A stretch of DNA of 64,000 nt, taken from NCBI GenBank assembly GCA_003221035.1, contig QHUB01000012.1, positions 26,423 through 90,422 of the forward strand. Reading direction: 5' to 3'. Each line of letters opens with the position of its first letter. The first letter of the stretch is position 1. The DNA comes from Gemmatimonadota bacterium. GTDB lineage: Bacteria; Gemmatimonadota; Gemmatimonadetes; Gemmatimonadales; GWC2-71-9. Below, one piece after another: positions 25,654 through 34,053 of the stretch. The notes beneath the pieces are model-generated. The model was given only the letters and a program-made list of their open reading frames with translations. It was not told the DNA's origin and ran no database searches. Made by a program: the position numbers and the translations under genes.

Positions 25654-27078
25654 TTATGCTGGACTTCGCTCCAGCGCCCATTTCGCCGCCGCGCGCTGCA
25701 TCAGTGCCTGCCCATGCCATGCGCACAGCACGGGCAGTTCTCCGGGAATCTGATTCGCGAGACGCGGATGGGCAAAGAGGATCACGAGCGTCGTGTGTGG
25801 GGCAAGCTGCTCGAGTTGCGCAATCGATCGTGCTCCCAAATCCGCCCGGCCCTTCCATGACCGCGGCTCAGCATAGACGAGAATCAGGTGCCTGGTGTCG
25901 GGTGTCGCGGAAAGCTGGAAACCGTGCGCGGCTAGAGTCTTCGCAAACACGTCGCGCGGCGGAATCGAATACGGGCCGCCGACATCGTCGTCGACAATCG
26001 TGACGCTGATGGTCTTGCCGAGTCGCGGCGCTTCACCCCGCACCATGTGCAGCGCCCGATCCGCCAATCCATCGGCGAACTTCCGGTGCTCAGCGAGCTC
26101 GGATTCCTCCACAGGGGACCCCAGATCCCGACTCCAGTCTCCTAACGTCCGGTCGTACCGCGCGATCGCCTGCTCTATCCGCGCCGCGTCCACGCGCTCG
26201 AGTGCCCGGACCACGCCAGCCCAATCGGTCGGATAGAGCAGCATGTCACAGCCCGCTGTCACCGCGGCGACCGCGGCGTCACCCTCGGGCGCCGCCGCCG
26301 TCGCGCCCCCCATGATGAAGGCGTCGGTCACGGTGAGCCCCCGAAAGCCCAGCGTGTCGCGAAGATAGCCGAGGATGATGGGCGACAGTCCCGCGGCGGC
26401 GCCGCTCGCGTCCCAGCGCGGAAACGACACGAACGCCGGCATCACGCTGCCGACGCCGGCATCCACCGCCGCCCTGAACGGCGCCACATCGACGCGCTGG
26501 ACCTCGTCGCCGAGAGCCTCGACGACCGGCAATCCCTCATGCGAGTCGGTGGTCGTGCGCCCATGTCCGGGGAAATGCTTCGCGCACGCCATCACGCCGT
26601 GCTCCTGGCACCCCTTGACCCAGGCCGCCGCGTGCGCGCCGACCGCCTGCGGGTCTGCGCCGAACGAGCGCGTCTGGACGATCGGATTCCGCGGCTCGAT
26701 GTCGAGATCGCACACCGGGGCGAATACCCAGTTGAGCCCCACCGATTGCGCCTCGGCGCCGGTGATCTGGCCGCATGCATGGGTGGCGTCGAGATCGTTG
26801 AGGTAGCCGAGCGCGGCGGGCGGCGGAAGCTCGGTGAGACCCTTTACCTGCTGGCCGGGACCACGCTCGAAGTCCGAGCCGAGGAGAAGCGGCCTGCCGG
26901 CGGTGTCCCGCAAGGCGCTCGTGAGCGCGGCGACTGCGGCGCGGGTGCCGCCGAAGAGAATGAACCCGCCGACACCGGCGGTGAGGGCCTGCTCGATCTT
27001 GGCGCGCTCAGATCGGAATGAGCCGCGCCGCCAACGGAGCGCTGGGCACACGAGACGAGCCTGCGAGACAGTCCCCAT
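25654..27078 (-). CDS. nagZ: beta-N-acetylhexosaminidase, glycoside hydrolase family 3
   Basis: NagZ cleaves GlcNAc from GlcNAc-anhydroMurNAc during wall recycling. The 474-residue product shows KHFPGHGRTTTDSHEG with the Asp-His catalytic pair and VTDAFIMGG with the nucleophile Asp. After the TIM barrel (about 1-330) it has an extra C-terminal alpha/beta domain of about 140 residues, longer than Proteobacterial NagZ and like the two-domain Gram-positive type. The ATG at 27078 overlaps the anmK stop by one base. No signal peptide is seen, so it is cytoplasmic. Confidence 0.87.
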   Translation of the reverse strand: MGTVSQARLVCPALRWRRGSFRSERAKIEQALTAGVGGFILFGGTRAAVAALTSALRDTAGRPLLLGSDFERGPGQQVKGLTELPPPAALGYLNDLDATHACGQITGAEAQSVGLNWVFAPVCDLDIEPRNPIVQTRSFGADPQAVGAHAAAWVKGCQEHGVMACAKHFPGHGRTTTDSHEGLPVVEALGDEVQRVDVAPFRAAVDAGVGSVMPAFVSFPRWDASGAAAGLSPIILGYLRDTLGFRGLTVTDAFIMGGATAAAPEGDAAVAAVTAGCDMLLYPTDWAGVVRALERVDAARIEQAIARYDRTLGDWSRDLGSPVEESELAEHRKFADGLADRALHMVRGEAPRLGKTISVTIVDDDVGGPYSIPPRDVFAKTLAAHGFQLSATPDTRHLILVYAEPRSWKGRADLGARSIAQLEQLAPHTTLVILFAHPRLANQIPGELPVLCAWHGQALMQRAAAKWALERSPA

Positions 27079-28190
27079 CAAGCCGGCGTGATGTGCCCCA
27101 GCACCCTCGGCCCCCGCGCCCCCGTCGCCGCCGGCAAATTTCCCGCCTTCCCGGAGACCGTCTGAAGCCCCAGGAATGCGAATGCCACCGCCTCCTTGGC
27201 TTCGCCGTTGAAGAACAGCTGATCGAACAATACGACGGGGCGCGGCTGAATCTTCGCCGCCAACCGCTCGACCAGCGCGGGATTCTTTGCTCCGCCGCCC
27301 GAGATCACGACCTCGGCCGTACTGTCCTTCCCCCACGTCGCGATGGCGCGGCCGATCGTCTCGGCCGTCAGCGCCGTGGCGGTCGCGACCGCGTCGTTAT
27401 CGGAGCCGCCGGCTTTTTTGACACGCGCAAGCAGCTTGTCCGCGTATTCGACCCCGTACCGTTCCCGGCCCGTGCTTTTCGGCGGCTGCTGCGCGAAGTA
27501 CGGATCGGCCAGCAACTCATCGAGAACCTTTGTCATGGCGCGGCCACGTCGCGCCCGCTCACCACCGACGTCGTAGGTCGCCTCGGGATCGACACGACGC
27601 GTGACCGAGTCGATGACCCCCACGCCCGGTCCCGTATCGAACGCGAACGCTCCCTCCGCCACGCCCCGCTTCGGCACCCACGTGACGTTTGCAATTCCGC
27701 CAATGTTGAGCAGCCAGCGCCCGCGCTGCTCGTGCCCAAACAGCATGACGTCGGCGAGCGGCACGAGCGGCGCCCCCTGCCCTCCGGCCGCGACATCGCG
27801 CGCGCGGAAATCGCTCACCACCCGGACCCCGACGCGCTCAGCCAGCACCGCCGCGTCGCCGAGCTGGAAGGTGGCGTGGCCCGGCTCGTGCCAGATGGTT
27901 TGGCCATGCGATGCGACGAATGAGAGATCGCGCGGCGAGACGCGCGCCTGCGCGAGCAGCGCCAGCACGGCGCCGGCAAATCGCTCACCCAGGGCCACGT
28001 GCAGAAACGCCACGTCCTTCGGCGTTCCACGGGCTATCGCATCGATGATCGCGCCGCGTTCGGCGGTCGAGTATGGCTCCTGCCGGAAGGAAACGAGCTC
28101 GACCTTGCCATCACCGAGCCGCACCAGGGCCGTCGAAATGCCGTCGAGCGAGGTGCCCGACATGACGCCGACCGCGAGCGTGGCGCTCAC
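27078..28190 (-). CDS. anmK: anhydro-N-acetylmuramic acid kinase
   Basis: AnmK opens and phosphorylates 1,6-anhydroMurNAc to MurNAc-6-phosphate using ATP. The 370 residues match the family from GVMSGTSLDGI (residues 8-18) through SHGQTIWHEP, the NIGGIANVTWVP loop, FDTGPGVGVID and VISGGGAKNP near residue 300. Length and motifs are normal. It overlaps the murQ stop by 4 bases (ATGA) and the nagZ start by one, so the three recycling enzymes are made as one coupled unit. The substrate comes from NagZ and the product goes to MurQ. Confidence 0.96.
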   Translation of the reverse strand: MSATLAVGVMSGTSLDGISTALVRLGDGKVELVSFRQEPYSTAERGAIIDAIARGTPKDVAFLHVALGERFAGAVLALLAQARVSPRDLSFVASHGQTIWHEPGHATFQLGDAAVLAERVGVRVVSDFRARDVAAGGQGAPLVPLADVMLFGHEQRGRWLLNIGGIANVTWVPKRGVAEGAFAFDTGPGVGVIDSVTRRVDPEATYDVGGERARRGRAMTKVLDELLADPYFAQQPPKSTGRERYGVEYADKLLARVKKAGGSDNDAVATATALTAETIGRAIATWGKDSTAEVVISGGGAKNPALVERLAAKIQPRPVVLFDQLFFNGEAKEAVAFAFLGLQTVSGKAGNLPAATGARGPRVLGHITPA

Positions 28191-29128
28191 GCGCGCGTGA
28201 CGGCCGGAGGGTCGCCCACGACAGGACGGACAAAACCGCCGGCCTCGTTCAACAGCTTGCGGGCGGCATCGGCGCCGATTTTGCGGCGAACCATCACGAT
28301 CGCGACCTTCACGCTGCCACCGGCCTGGCCGATGGCCCCACGTGCCTCGTCGCGCGACACGCCACCCACCTCCATCACGATCCGCTCGCCGCGGTCATGC
28401 AGCTTGGAGCTCAACGCCATCAAGTCCACCATCAGATTCCCGTAGACCTTGCCGAGCCGGATCATGGCGCCGGTGCTGAGCGAGTTGAGCACGAGCTTGG
28501 TTGCGGTGCCGGCCTTGAGACGCGTCGACCCGGTGATCACCTCGGGTCCGGTAACGGGATTGATGATGACATCGCACGTATCGGCGAGAACCTTGGGAGG
28601 CGCCGAGCACGTGACGAGGACCGTCCTGGCACCGATGGTCTGTGCGCGACCCAACGCAGCCCGCACATACGGCGTGGTCCCGCTCGCGGCGATCCCGACG
28701 ACGACGTCCAATTTCGTGACTCCGGCGGTATCCACCGCGGCCATCCCGGCGTTGATGTCGTCTTCAGCGCCCTCGGCGCTCTTCACGAGTGCGCCATATC
28801 CACCCGCGATCACCCCAACCACCATCGTAGGCGGTACGCTGAACGTCGGCGGGCATTCGGAGGCATCGAGGACGCCGAGGCGGCCGGATGTGCCGGCGCC
28901 GACGTATACGAGGCGGCCCCCCCCCTTGAAGGCCGCGACGACGAGATCGATCGCGCGGGCGATGTGCTCCCGTTCCCCGCGCACCACGCCGGCGATAGCG
29001 GCGTCCTCGGCATTCATGATGTCCACGATTTCCAGGCTCGACGCGACGTCGACCCGTTCCGAGCGCGGGTTGCGCTGCTCGGTGGCACGGGGGTCGTGGA
29101 AGTCCGGAGGGCTGGGGCGGTTTGTCAT
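28187..29128 (-). CDS. murQ: N-acetylmuramic acid 6-phosphate etherase
   Basis: MurQ removes the lactyl ether of MurNAc-6-phosphate to give GlcNAc-6-phosphate and D-lactate. The 313-residue SIS-domain protein has the signature GAGTSGRLGVLDASECPPTF near residues 76-95 and the catalytic Glu region SAEGAEDD. A run of nine G residues (coding strand, 28917-28925) encodes the KGGGR stretch just before the sugar-phosphate motif and could be a slippage site. The gene heads the murQ-anmK-nagZ set and is divergent from the gamma-glutamyltransferase gene, with only 28 bases between starts. Confidence 0.96.
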   Translation of the reverse strand: MTNRPSPPDFHDPRATEQRNPRSERVDVASSLEIVDIMNAEDAAIAGVVRGEREHIARAIDLVVAAFKGGGRLVYVGAGTSGRLGVLDASECPPTFSVPPTMVVGVIAGGYGALVKSAEGAEDDINAGMAAVDTAGVTKLDVVVGIAASGTTPYVRAALGRAQTIGARTVLVTCSAPPKVLADTCDVIINPVTGPEVITGSTRLKAGTATKLVLNSLSTGAMIRLGKVYGNLMVDLMALSSKLHDRGERIVMEVGGVSRDEARGAIGQAGGSVKVAIVMVRRKIGADAARKLLNEAGGFVRPVVGDPPAVTRA

Positions 29129-29156
29129 GGGTGAGAATTAGACGATAAGATTACGA
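29129..29156. promoter_or_regulatory. 28-base divergent spacer murQ / ggt
   Basis: The two start codons are only 28 bases apart, too close for independent promoters outside the coding sequences. Promoter elements for each must extend into the other gene, which would link expression of the recycling operon and the transpeptidase. The spacer is locally AT-rich (TTAGACGATAAGATTA). Confidence 0.4.
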
Positions 29157-30878
29157 ATGCGAAAGATCCTCGCTCTCGTCATCGTCTCGCTGTTTGTGGC
29201 TTGCGCTCCGCCCAAGCCGACCGGGCCCGCGCCGATCAGCGGGAGAGCCGTCATCCCCGCGACCTGGACGCTGCGGTCACGCCCGGTCACCGGGCGCCAC
29301 GCGATGGTGGTCTCCGCGCACCCGCTCGCCACGCAGGCCGGCGTCGAAATCCTCAAGAAGGGCGGCAACGCCATCGACGCCGCCGTCGCCGTGGGCTTCG
29401 CGCTCGAGGTGGTGCTGCCCGATGCCGGCAATATCGGGGGCGGCGGGTTTATCGTGCATCGCACAGCTGGTGGCGAGGTCACCGCGCTCGACTATCGCGA
29501 GACCGCGCCCGCGGCGGCGACGCACAACATGTTTCTCGACGCCGGCGGCAATCCGACCGACAAGAGCGAGATCGGCCACCTGGCCTCCGGAGTACCGGGC
29601 TCCGTCGCGGGGATGTACGAAGCGTGGAAGAAATACGGCAGTCTGCCGTGGGCGTCGCTGATCGCACCGGCAATTCGCCTCGCGCAGGGGCACGTGGTCG
29701 ATTCGGCGCGCAGCCGGGACATTCGCTCCGACCGGGAGCTGCTCGCGCGGTTTCCGGCCAGCCGGGTGCAGTTCCTCGTGAGCGACAGCGCGCCTCCGCC
29801 GGGAGCGACGTGGCGCCAGCCCGACCTCGTGCGCACGCTGCAGCTGATCAGCGACTCAGGGCCGGAGGTGTTCTACAAGGGACAGATCGCCGACATGATC
29901 GTCGCGGAAATGCAGCGCGGCGGCGGCCTGATCACCAAGGACGATCTCCGCCGCTATCGCGCCAAATGGCGCACCCCGATCAAACTCACGTACCGCGGCC
30001 ACACGATCTACTCGATGCCGCCCGCCAGCTCGGGTGGCGTCACGATGGGCGAGATCCTCAACATCCTCGAGGGCTACGATACGCTGCCCGCGTTCGGCAC
30101 ACCGGCCTACGTGCACATCGTCACCGAAGCGATGCGCCGGGCGTTCATCGACCGCAACCGCTGGCTTGGCGATCCCGATTTTGTGGACATGCCGCTCGAG
30201 CGGCTGCTCTCCAAGTCCTATGCGGCGACGTTACGTGCCCAGATCGATCCCACGCACGCGACGCCCACGCCTCCGCAACCGGCAGCCGGCGAGGCCACGC
30301 ACACGACGCACTACTCGATCGTGGACTCGATGGGCAATGCGGCATCTGTGACCACGACCTTGAACGGCGGCTTCGGCAGCGGGGTGACGGTCACGGGCGC
30401 CGGGTTCCTCCTCAACAACGAAATGGACGACTTCGCGACGGCGCCGGGCAAGCCGAACATGTATGGGCTCGTGCAGGGCGAGGCGAACGCCGTCGCCGGT
30501 GGAAAACGGATGCTCTCGGCGATGGCGCCGTCGATCGTGCTCGACAGCGCCGGCAATCTTCAGATGGTCGTGGGCACGCCGGGCGGCCCGACGATCATCA
30601 CGAGCGTCACGCAGGTGATTCTCAACGTGCTCGACCAGCACATGAGCCTGCCCGACGCTGTCGCGGCGCCCCGGATCCATCACCAGGCGCTCCCGGACCA
30701 GACCTACTACGAGCGCGGCGGCTTGAGCGACGCGACCGTGCGCGCGCTCGAGGCGATGGGGCATAAAATGGAACAGCGGCGTGGGACGAGCGGGATCATT
30801 GCGGCGATAGCAAAAACCGCCGGCGGCTGGGTCGGTGTTGCGGACCCACGCTACGCCGGCGGTGCTTTAGGCTTTTAA
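29157..30878 (+). CDS. ggt: gamma-glutamyltransferase, lipoprotein
   Basis: The enzyme hydrolyses or transfers gamma-glutamyl groups from glutathione-like peptides outside the cytoplasm. It is made as a 573-residue precursor with a lipoprotein signal (VAC, Cys 16). Self-cleavage should occur before the Thr in THTTHYSIVD near residue 384, and the small subunit keeps the GGFGSGV and GSPGG-like (GTPGGPT) segments. Typical length is about 580, so the gene is complete. Divergent placement beside murQ-anmK-nagZ suggests shared use in recovering wall or peptide fragments, though glutathione turnover is equally possible. Confidence 0.94.
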   Translation: MRKILALVIVSLFVACAPPKPTGPAPISGRAVIPATWTLRSRPVTGRHAMVVSAHPLATQAGVEILKKGGNAIDAAVAVGFALEVVLPDAGNIGGGGFIVHRTAGGEVTALDYRETAPAAATHNMFLDAGGNPTDKSEIGHLASGVPGSVAGMYEAWKKYGSLPWASLIAPAIRLAQGHVVDSARSRDIRSDRELLARFPASRVQFLVSDSAPPPGATWRQPDLVRTLQLISDSGPEVFYKGQIADMIVAEMQRGGGLITKDDLRRYRAKWRTPIKLTYRGHTIYSMPPASSGGVTMGEILNILEGYDTLPAFGTPAYVHIVTEAMRRAFIDRNRWLGDPDFVDMPLERLLSKSYAATLRAQIDPTHATPTPPQPAAGEATHTTHYSIVDSMGNAASVTTTLNGGFGSGVTVTGAGFLLNNEMDDFATAPGKPNMYGLVQGEANAVAGGKRMLSAMAPSIVLDSAGNLQMVVGTPGGPTIITSVTQVILNVLDQHMSLPDAVAAPRIHHQALPDQTYYERGGLSDATVRALEAMGHKMEQRRGTSGIIAAIAKTAGGWVGVADPRYAGGALGF

Positions 30879-30886
30879 CAGCTAGC

Positions 30887-31651
30887 TTATTGCGACTTCT
30901 GGTTGAGATCGCCGCGGTCAACGGCAACCTTCATCGGCTCGGTAACGGTCGCGATGATATGCGAGCCATCCGGCAGCACGACATCCATGTCCTTGGTCTC
31001 GACGGCCACACCCGCGCCGGCGATGCCACCCACCACGGCGCCGATCACGGTGCCCTTGGTGTTCTTGGACAGGATCTGACCGACCACCGCGCCTGCGGCG
31101 GCGCCGACGCCAACCTTCGCGGCGTCCCCACCGTTGATGGCCTGTTTGCGATACTCCTTGCCCTGCACGGAGTCGATGGTGGCGCGAATCGGGAACGTCT
31201 TGCCGCTCGACTCGACCGTCGTCAACGCCAACGTCAAAGTGCCCGGGGTACGGCGGTTCGGAGCGGGCTTCACCGCCACCACGCTGCCGTTCACCGTCGC
31301 GCCCTGCGGCACCACCACGGTGCCCGAGGCGTCCCGCACGTCCGTCGCGACCTTCGCCGTGAAGGTGTCGCCGGGCTTGTTTTTCCGGGAGCTGAGCTCC
31401 TGGTTGATCGTCAGATCGAGATGCGTGCCTGCCGGGACGGTCAGGGACACTGGCAGGTCGGACTGATCGCGCGCAGTGTTATCGCGATTATTGGCCGTAC
31501 CCCGATCGTTGTTGTAGTTCTGATCCGAAGCCTGATTCCGCTGGTCCACGGGTCGATCGGGCTGGCCAGCTTGCCCTCCTTTTGGCGAACAGGCGCCGAA
31601 CGTGGCGACGCTCGTCAAAACGGCCAGGGCGATCCAGTTATTCCGGGTCAT
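30887..31651 (-). CDS. glycine-zipper lipoprotein (paralogue 1)
   Basis: The 254-residue protein has a lipoprotein signal (GAC, Cys 21), an Asn/Asp/Gln-rich linker to about residue 65, a beta-domain (about 68-170; GTHLDLTINQELSSR, VVPQGATVNG), then a glycine zipper (VGVGAAAGAVVGQIL and GAVVGGIAGAGVAV, about 182-215) and a final strand pair. Glycine zippers of this kind insert into or span outer membranes. GAGAGG-type sequence (AGAGG) precedes the ATG. It converges on ggt with 8 bases between stops. It is clearly paralogous to the gene at 38342-39124. Confidence 0.78.
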   Translation of the reverse strand: MTRNNWIALAVLTSVATFGACSPKGGQAGQPDRPVDQRNQASDQNYNNDRGTANNRDNTARDQSDLPVSLTVPAGTHLDLTINQELSSRKNKPGDTFTAKVATDVRDASGTVVVPQGATVNGSVVAVKPAPNRRTPGTLTLALTTVESSGKTFPIRATIDSVQGKEYRKQAINGGDAAKVGVGAAAGAVVGQILSKNTKGTVIGAVVGGIAGAGVAVETKDMDVVLPDGSHIIATVTEPMKVAVDRGDLNQKSQ

Positions 31652-31783
31652 GGGTTCCTCTCGGTTCTTGAGTTAGCTGCATGACGCCAAAAAAAGCGAA
31701 CTCGCCCTCGACCCGGTATTACTCGCAGGTTTCCATTCATTGGATGTAGTGGCTCAACCCTTGGAATGACACGGGAGCTCTGA
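31652..31783. promoter_or_regulatory. 132-base divergent region, lipoprotein / sugar-oxidation operon
   Basis: This is the only sizeable non-coding stretch in this part and must carry the promoters for the glycine-zipper lipoprotein and the GMC operon. It has an A/T-rich core (CCAAAAAAAGCG) and GGGAG about 8 bases before the GMC ATG. No convincing operator palindrome or sigma-54 site is visible. Confidence 0.4.
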
Positions 31784-33475
31784 ATGCGCCTCGCGACCCA
31801 AAGTTCACCCGCAGACGTCGTGATCGTCGGCTCAGGAGCCGGCGGCGGTATGGCGGCGTACGTCCTGACGCGCGCCGGCGTGAACGTGACCGTGCTCGAG
31901 GCCGGCGGTCCGTGGGACAACACGAAAGACTCCGCGATGTTCACGTGGCCCTACCAATCGCCGCGCCGCGGAGCCTCGACGAAAGAGCGGCCGTTCGGGG
32001 AGTTCGACGGCTGCATCGGTGGCTGGGAGATCGCGGGCGAGCCCTACACCGTCGCCAAAGGCGACAAGTTCCGCTGGTGGCGCGCCCGGATGGTCGGCGG
32101 CAGGACCAATCACTGGGGTCGCATCTCGCTGCGCTTCGGGCCCCGCGACTTCAAGGCGAAGTCGTTCGACGGCCTGGGCGACGACTGGCCGATCAGCTAC
32201 GACGACATCAAACCGTACTACGAGAAGCTCGAAAGGCTGGTCGGCGTGTTCGGCAGCATTGAAAACGTGCCCAACGCTCCCGACAGCATCTTCCTGCCGC
32301 CGCCGAAGCCGCGCTGCTACGAGCTCCTGGTGCAGCAGGCGGCCAAGCGTCTCAATGTGACGTGCGTGCCGTCGCGCCTTTCGATCCTGACGAAGCCGCT
32401 CAATGGTCGAGCGGCCTGTCACTACTGCGGCCAGTGCAATCGGGGCTGCAAGACGAACTCGAACTTCACGTCGACCAATGTCCTTATCGCCCCCGCCCTT
32501 CAGACCGGCAAGCTCACGCTCAAAACGAACGCGATGGCGCGCGAGATCACGCTCGACCGGAGCGGGAAGGCGAACGGCGTCATCTACATCGATACGAAGG
32601 ATGGGAGCGAGCATCGCATCGACGCGCGCGTGGTCGTCGTCGCGGCGAGCGCCTGCGAGACATCGCGCCTCCTGCTCAACTCCAAGTCGGCGTCGTTCCC
32701 GAACGGCCTGGCGAACGGCAGTGGCACGGTCGGGAAATACCTCACGGACACGACCGGCACCGATGCGGGCGGGTTTGTTCCCAAGATGATGGATCCCGTC
32801 ATGCACAACCACGACGGCGTGGGCGGCATGCACGTCTACATGCCGTGGTGGCTCGACAACAAAAAGCTCGACTTCCCGCGCGGCTATCACATCGAGGTCT
32901 GGGGCGGAACCGACTTGCCGTCGGCCGGGTTCGGCGGCGGCATCCAGGACCAGCAGGGCGGCGGCTACGGCAAGCAGCTCAAGAACGACTACCGTCGCTA
33001 TTATGGCGCCTACATCGGGTTCTCGGGTCGCGGCGAGATGATTCCGAACGAGGGCAGCTACTGCGAGATCGACCCCGATGTCATGGACAAGTGGGGGATC
33101 CCCGTGTTGCGCTTCCACTGGAAGTTCACCGATCACGAGTACCTGCAGGTCAAGCACATGCAGGAAACCTTCCGGTCGCTGATCACGGAGATGGGCGGCA
33201 CCCCGTGGGGCGACATGCCGAGCAAGGAGGACGGCTACGGCATCGCCGCCGGCGGGGTCATCATCCACGAGCTCGGCGGGGCGCGCATGGGAGCCGATCC
33301 CAAGAGCTCGGTCGTGAACGCCAACTGCCAGACGCACGACGTCCCGAACCTCTTCGTGGCGGACGGAGGTCCGTTCACCTCGCAGGCGGACAAGAACCCC
33401 ACGTGGACGATCATGGCTCTCTCGTGGCGGACGTCGGAGTACATCGCTGACCAATTGAAAAAGAGGGCGCTATGA
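31784..33475 (+). CDS. GMC-family FAD dehydrogenase, glucoside-3-dehydrogenase-like large subunit
   Basis: The 563 residues begin with the FAD-binding VIVGSGAGGGMAAYVL (13-28) and contain the GMC C-terminal domain with the catalytic pair His 495 (HELGGARMG) and Asn 538 (ADKNPTWT). Cysteines 212, 215, 218 and 222 (CHYCGQCNRGC) form an Fe-S-like knuckle, as expected for electron-transferring sugar dehydrogenases rather than oxidases. It overlaps the next gene, its likely small Tat subunit, by 4 bases. With Gfo/Idh/MocA and DUF1080 genes downstream, oxidation of a glycoside at C3 is the best hypothesis. Confidence 0.85.
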   Translation: MRLATQSSPADVVIVGSGAGGGMAAYVLTRAGVNVTVLEAGGPWDNTKDSAMFTWPYQSPRRGASTKERPFGEFDGCIGGWEIAGEPYTVAKGDKFRWWRARMVGGRTNHWGRISLRFGPRDFKAKSFDGLGDDWPISYDDIKPYYEKLERLVGVFGSIENVPNAPDSIFLPPPKPRCYELLVQQAAKRLNVTCVPSRLSILTKPLNGRAACHYCGQCNRGCKTNSNFTSTNVLIAPALQTGKLTLKTNAMAREITLDRSGKANGVIYIDTKDGSEHRIDARVVVVAASACETSRLLLNSKSASFPNGLANGSGTVGKYLTDTTGTDAGGFVPKMMDPVMHNHDGVGGMHVYMPWWLDNKKLDFPRGYHIEVWGGTDLPSAGFGGGIQDQQGGGYGKQLKNDYRRYYGAYIGFSGRGEMIPNEGSYCEIDPDVMDKWGIPVLRFHWKFTDHEYLQVKHMQETFRSLITEMGGTPWGDMPSKEDGYGIAAGGVIIHELGGARMGADPKSSVVNANCQTHDVPNLFVADGGPFTSQADKNPTWTIMALSWRTSEYIADQLKKRAL

Positions 33476-34053
33476 AAAGGCGTGAAGCGGTAGGGGCAAT
33501 GGCGCTGGCCGCCCTCGGGGCGGCATTCAAGTGGACGCCGGCTGAAGCGCGGCGAGTGGCGGGGCTCGTCAGGGAAGCTGCGACGCCGTTTGCCCCGTCG
33601 TTCTTCACGCCGCACGAGTGGGAGACGGTGCGCCTGCTCGTGGACCTCATCATCCCGCGCGACGAGCGTTCCGGGAGCGCCACCGAGGCCGGCGTGCCGG
33701 AATTCATGGACTTCATGATGACCGACCGGCCGGATGGCCAGACCGCGATGCGCGGGGGGCTCGCCTGGCTCGACAACGAATGCATCGAGCGTTTCGGAAA
33801 GAGCTTCGTCACCTGCTCGGATGGTGAACGGACGACGGTTCTCGACGAGATCGCGTATCCCAAGAAGGCCAAACCCGAGATGAGCCAGGGCGTCGCCTTC
33901 TTCAACATGTTCCGCGATTTGACGGCGTCGGGATTCTGGTCCAGCAAGATGGGCGTCGACGATCTCGGCTATCAGGGCAACACCTTCGTGGCGGAATGGA
34001 AGGGATGTCCGCCGGAAGCGCTGCAAAAACTCGGCGTCCGCTATGAGGGTTGA
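33472..34053 (+). CDS. gluconate 2-dehydrogenase subunit 3-type small subunit
   Basis: The 193-residue protein starts with a twin-arginine-like signal (MKRREAVGAMALAALGAAF) and carries the Gluconate_2-dh3 features (FFTPHEWETVRLLVDLIIPRD near residue 45, and a later FWSSKMGVDDLGYQGN). In characterised systems this subunit is the hitch-hiker needed for folding and Tat export of the FAD subunit, which itself has no signal peptide here. It overlaps the dehydrogenase gene by 4 bases and touches the next gene with no gap, supporting a single operon. Confidence 0.88.
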   Translation: MKRREAVGAMALAALGAAFKWTPAEARRVAGLVREAATPFAPSFFTPHEWETVRLLVDLIIPRDERSGSATEAGVPEFMDFMMTDRPDGQTAMRGGLAWLDNECIERFGKSFVTCSDGERTTVLDEIAYPKKAKPEMSQGVAFFNMFRDLTASGFWSSKMGVDDLGYQGNTFVAEWKGCPPEALQKLGVRYEG

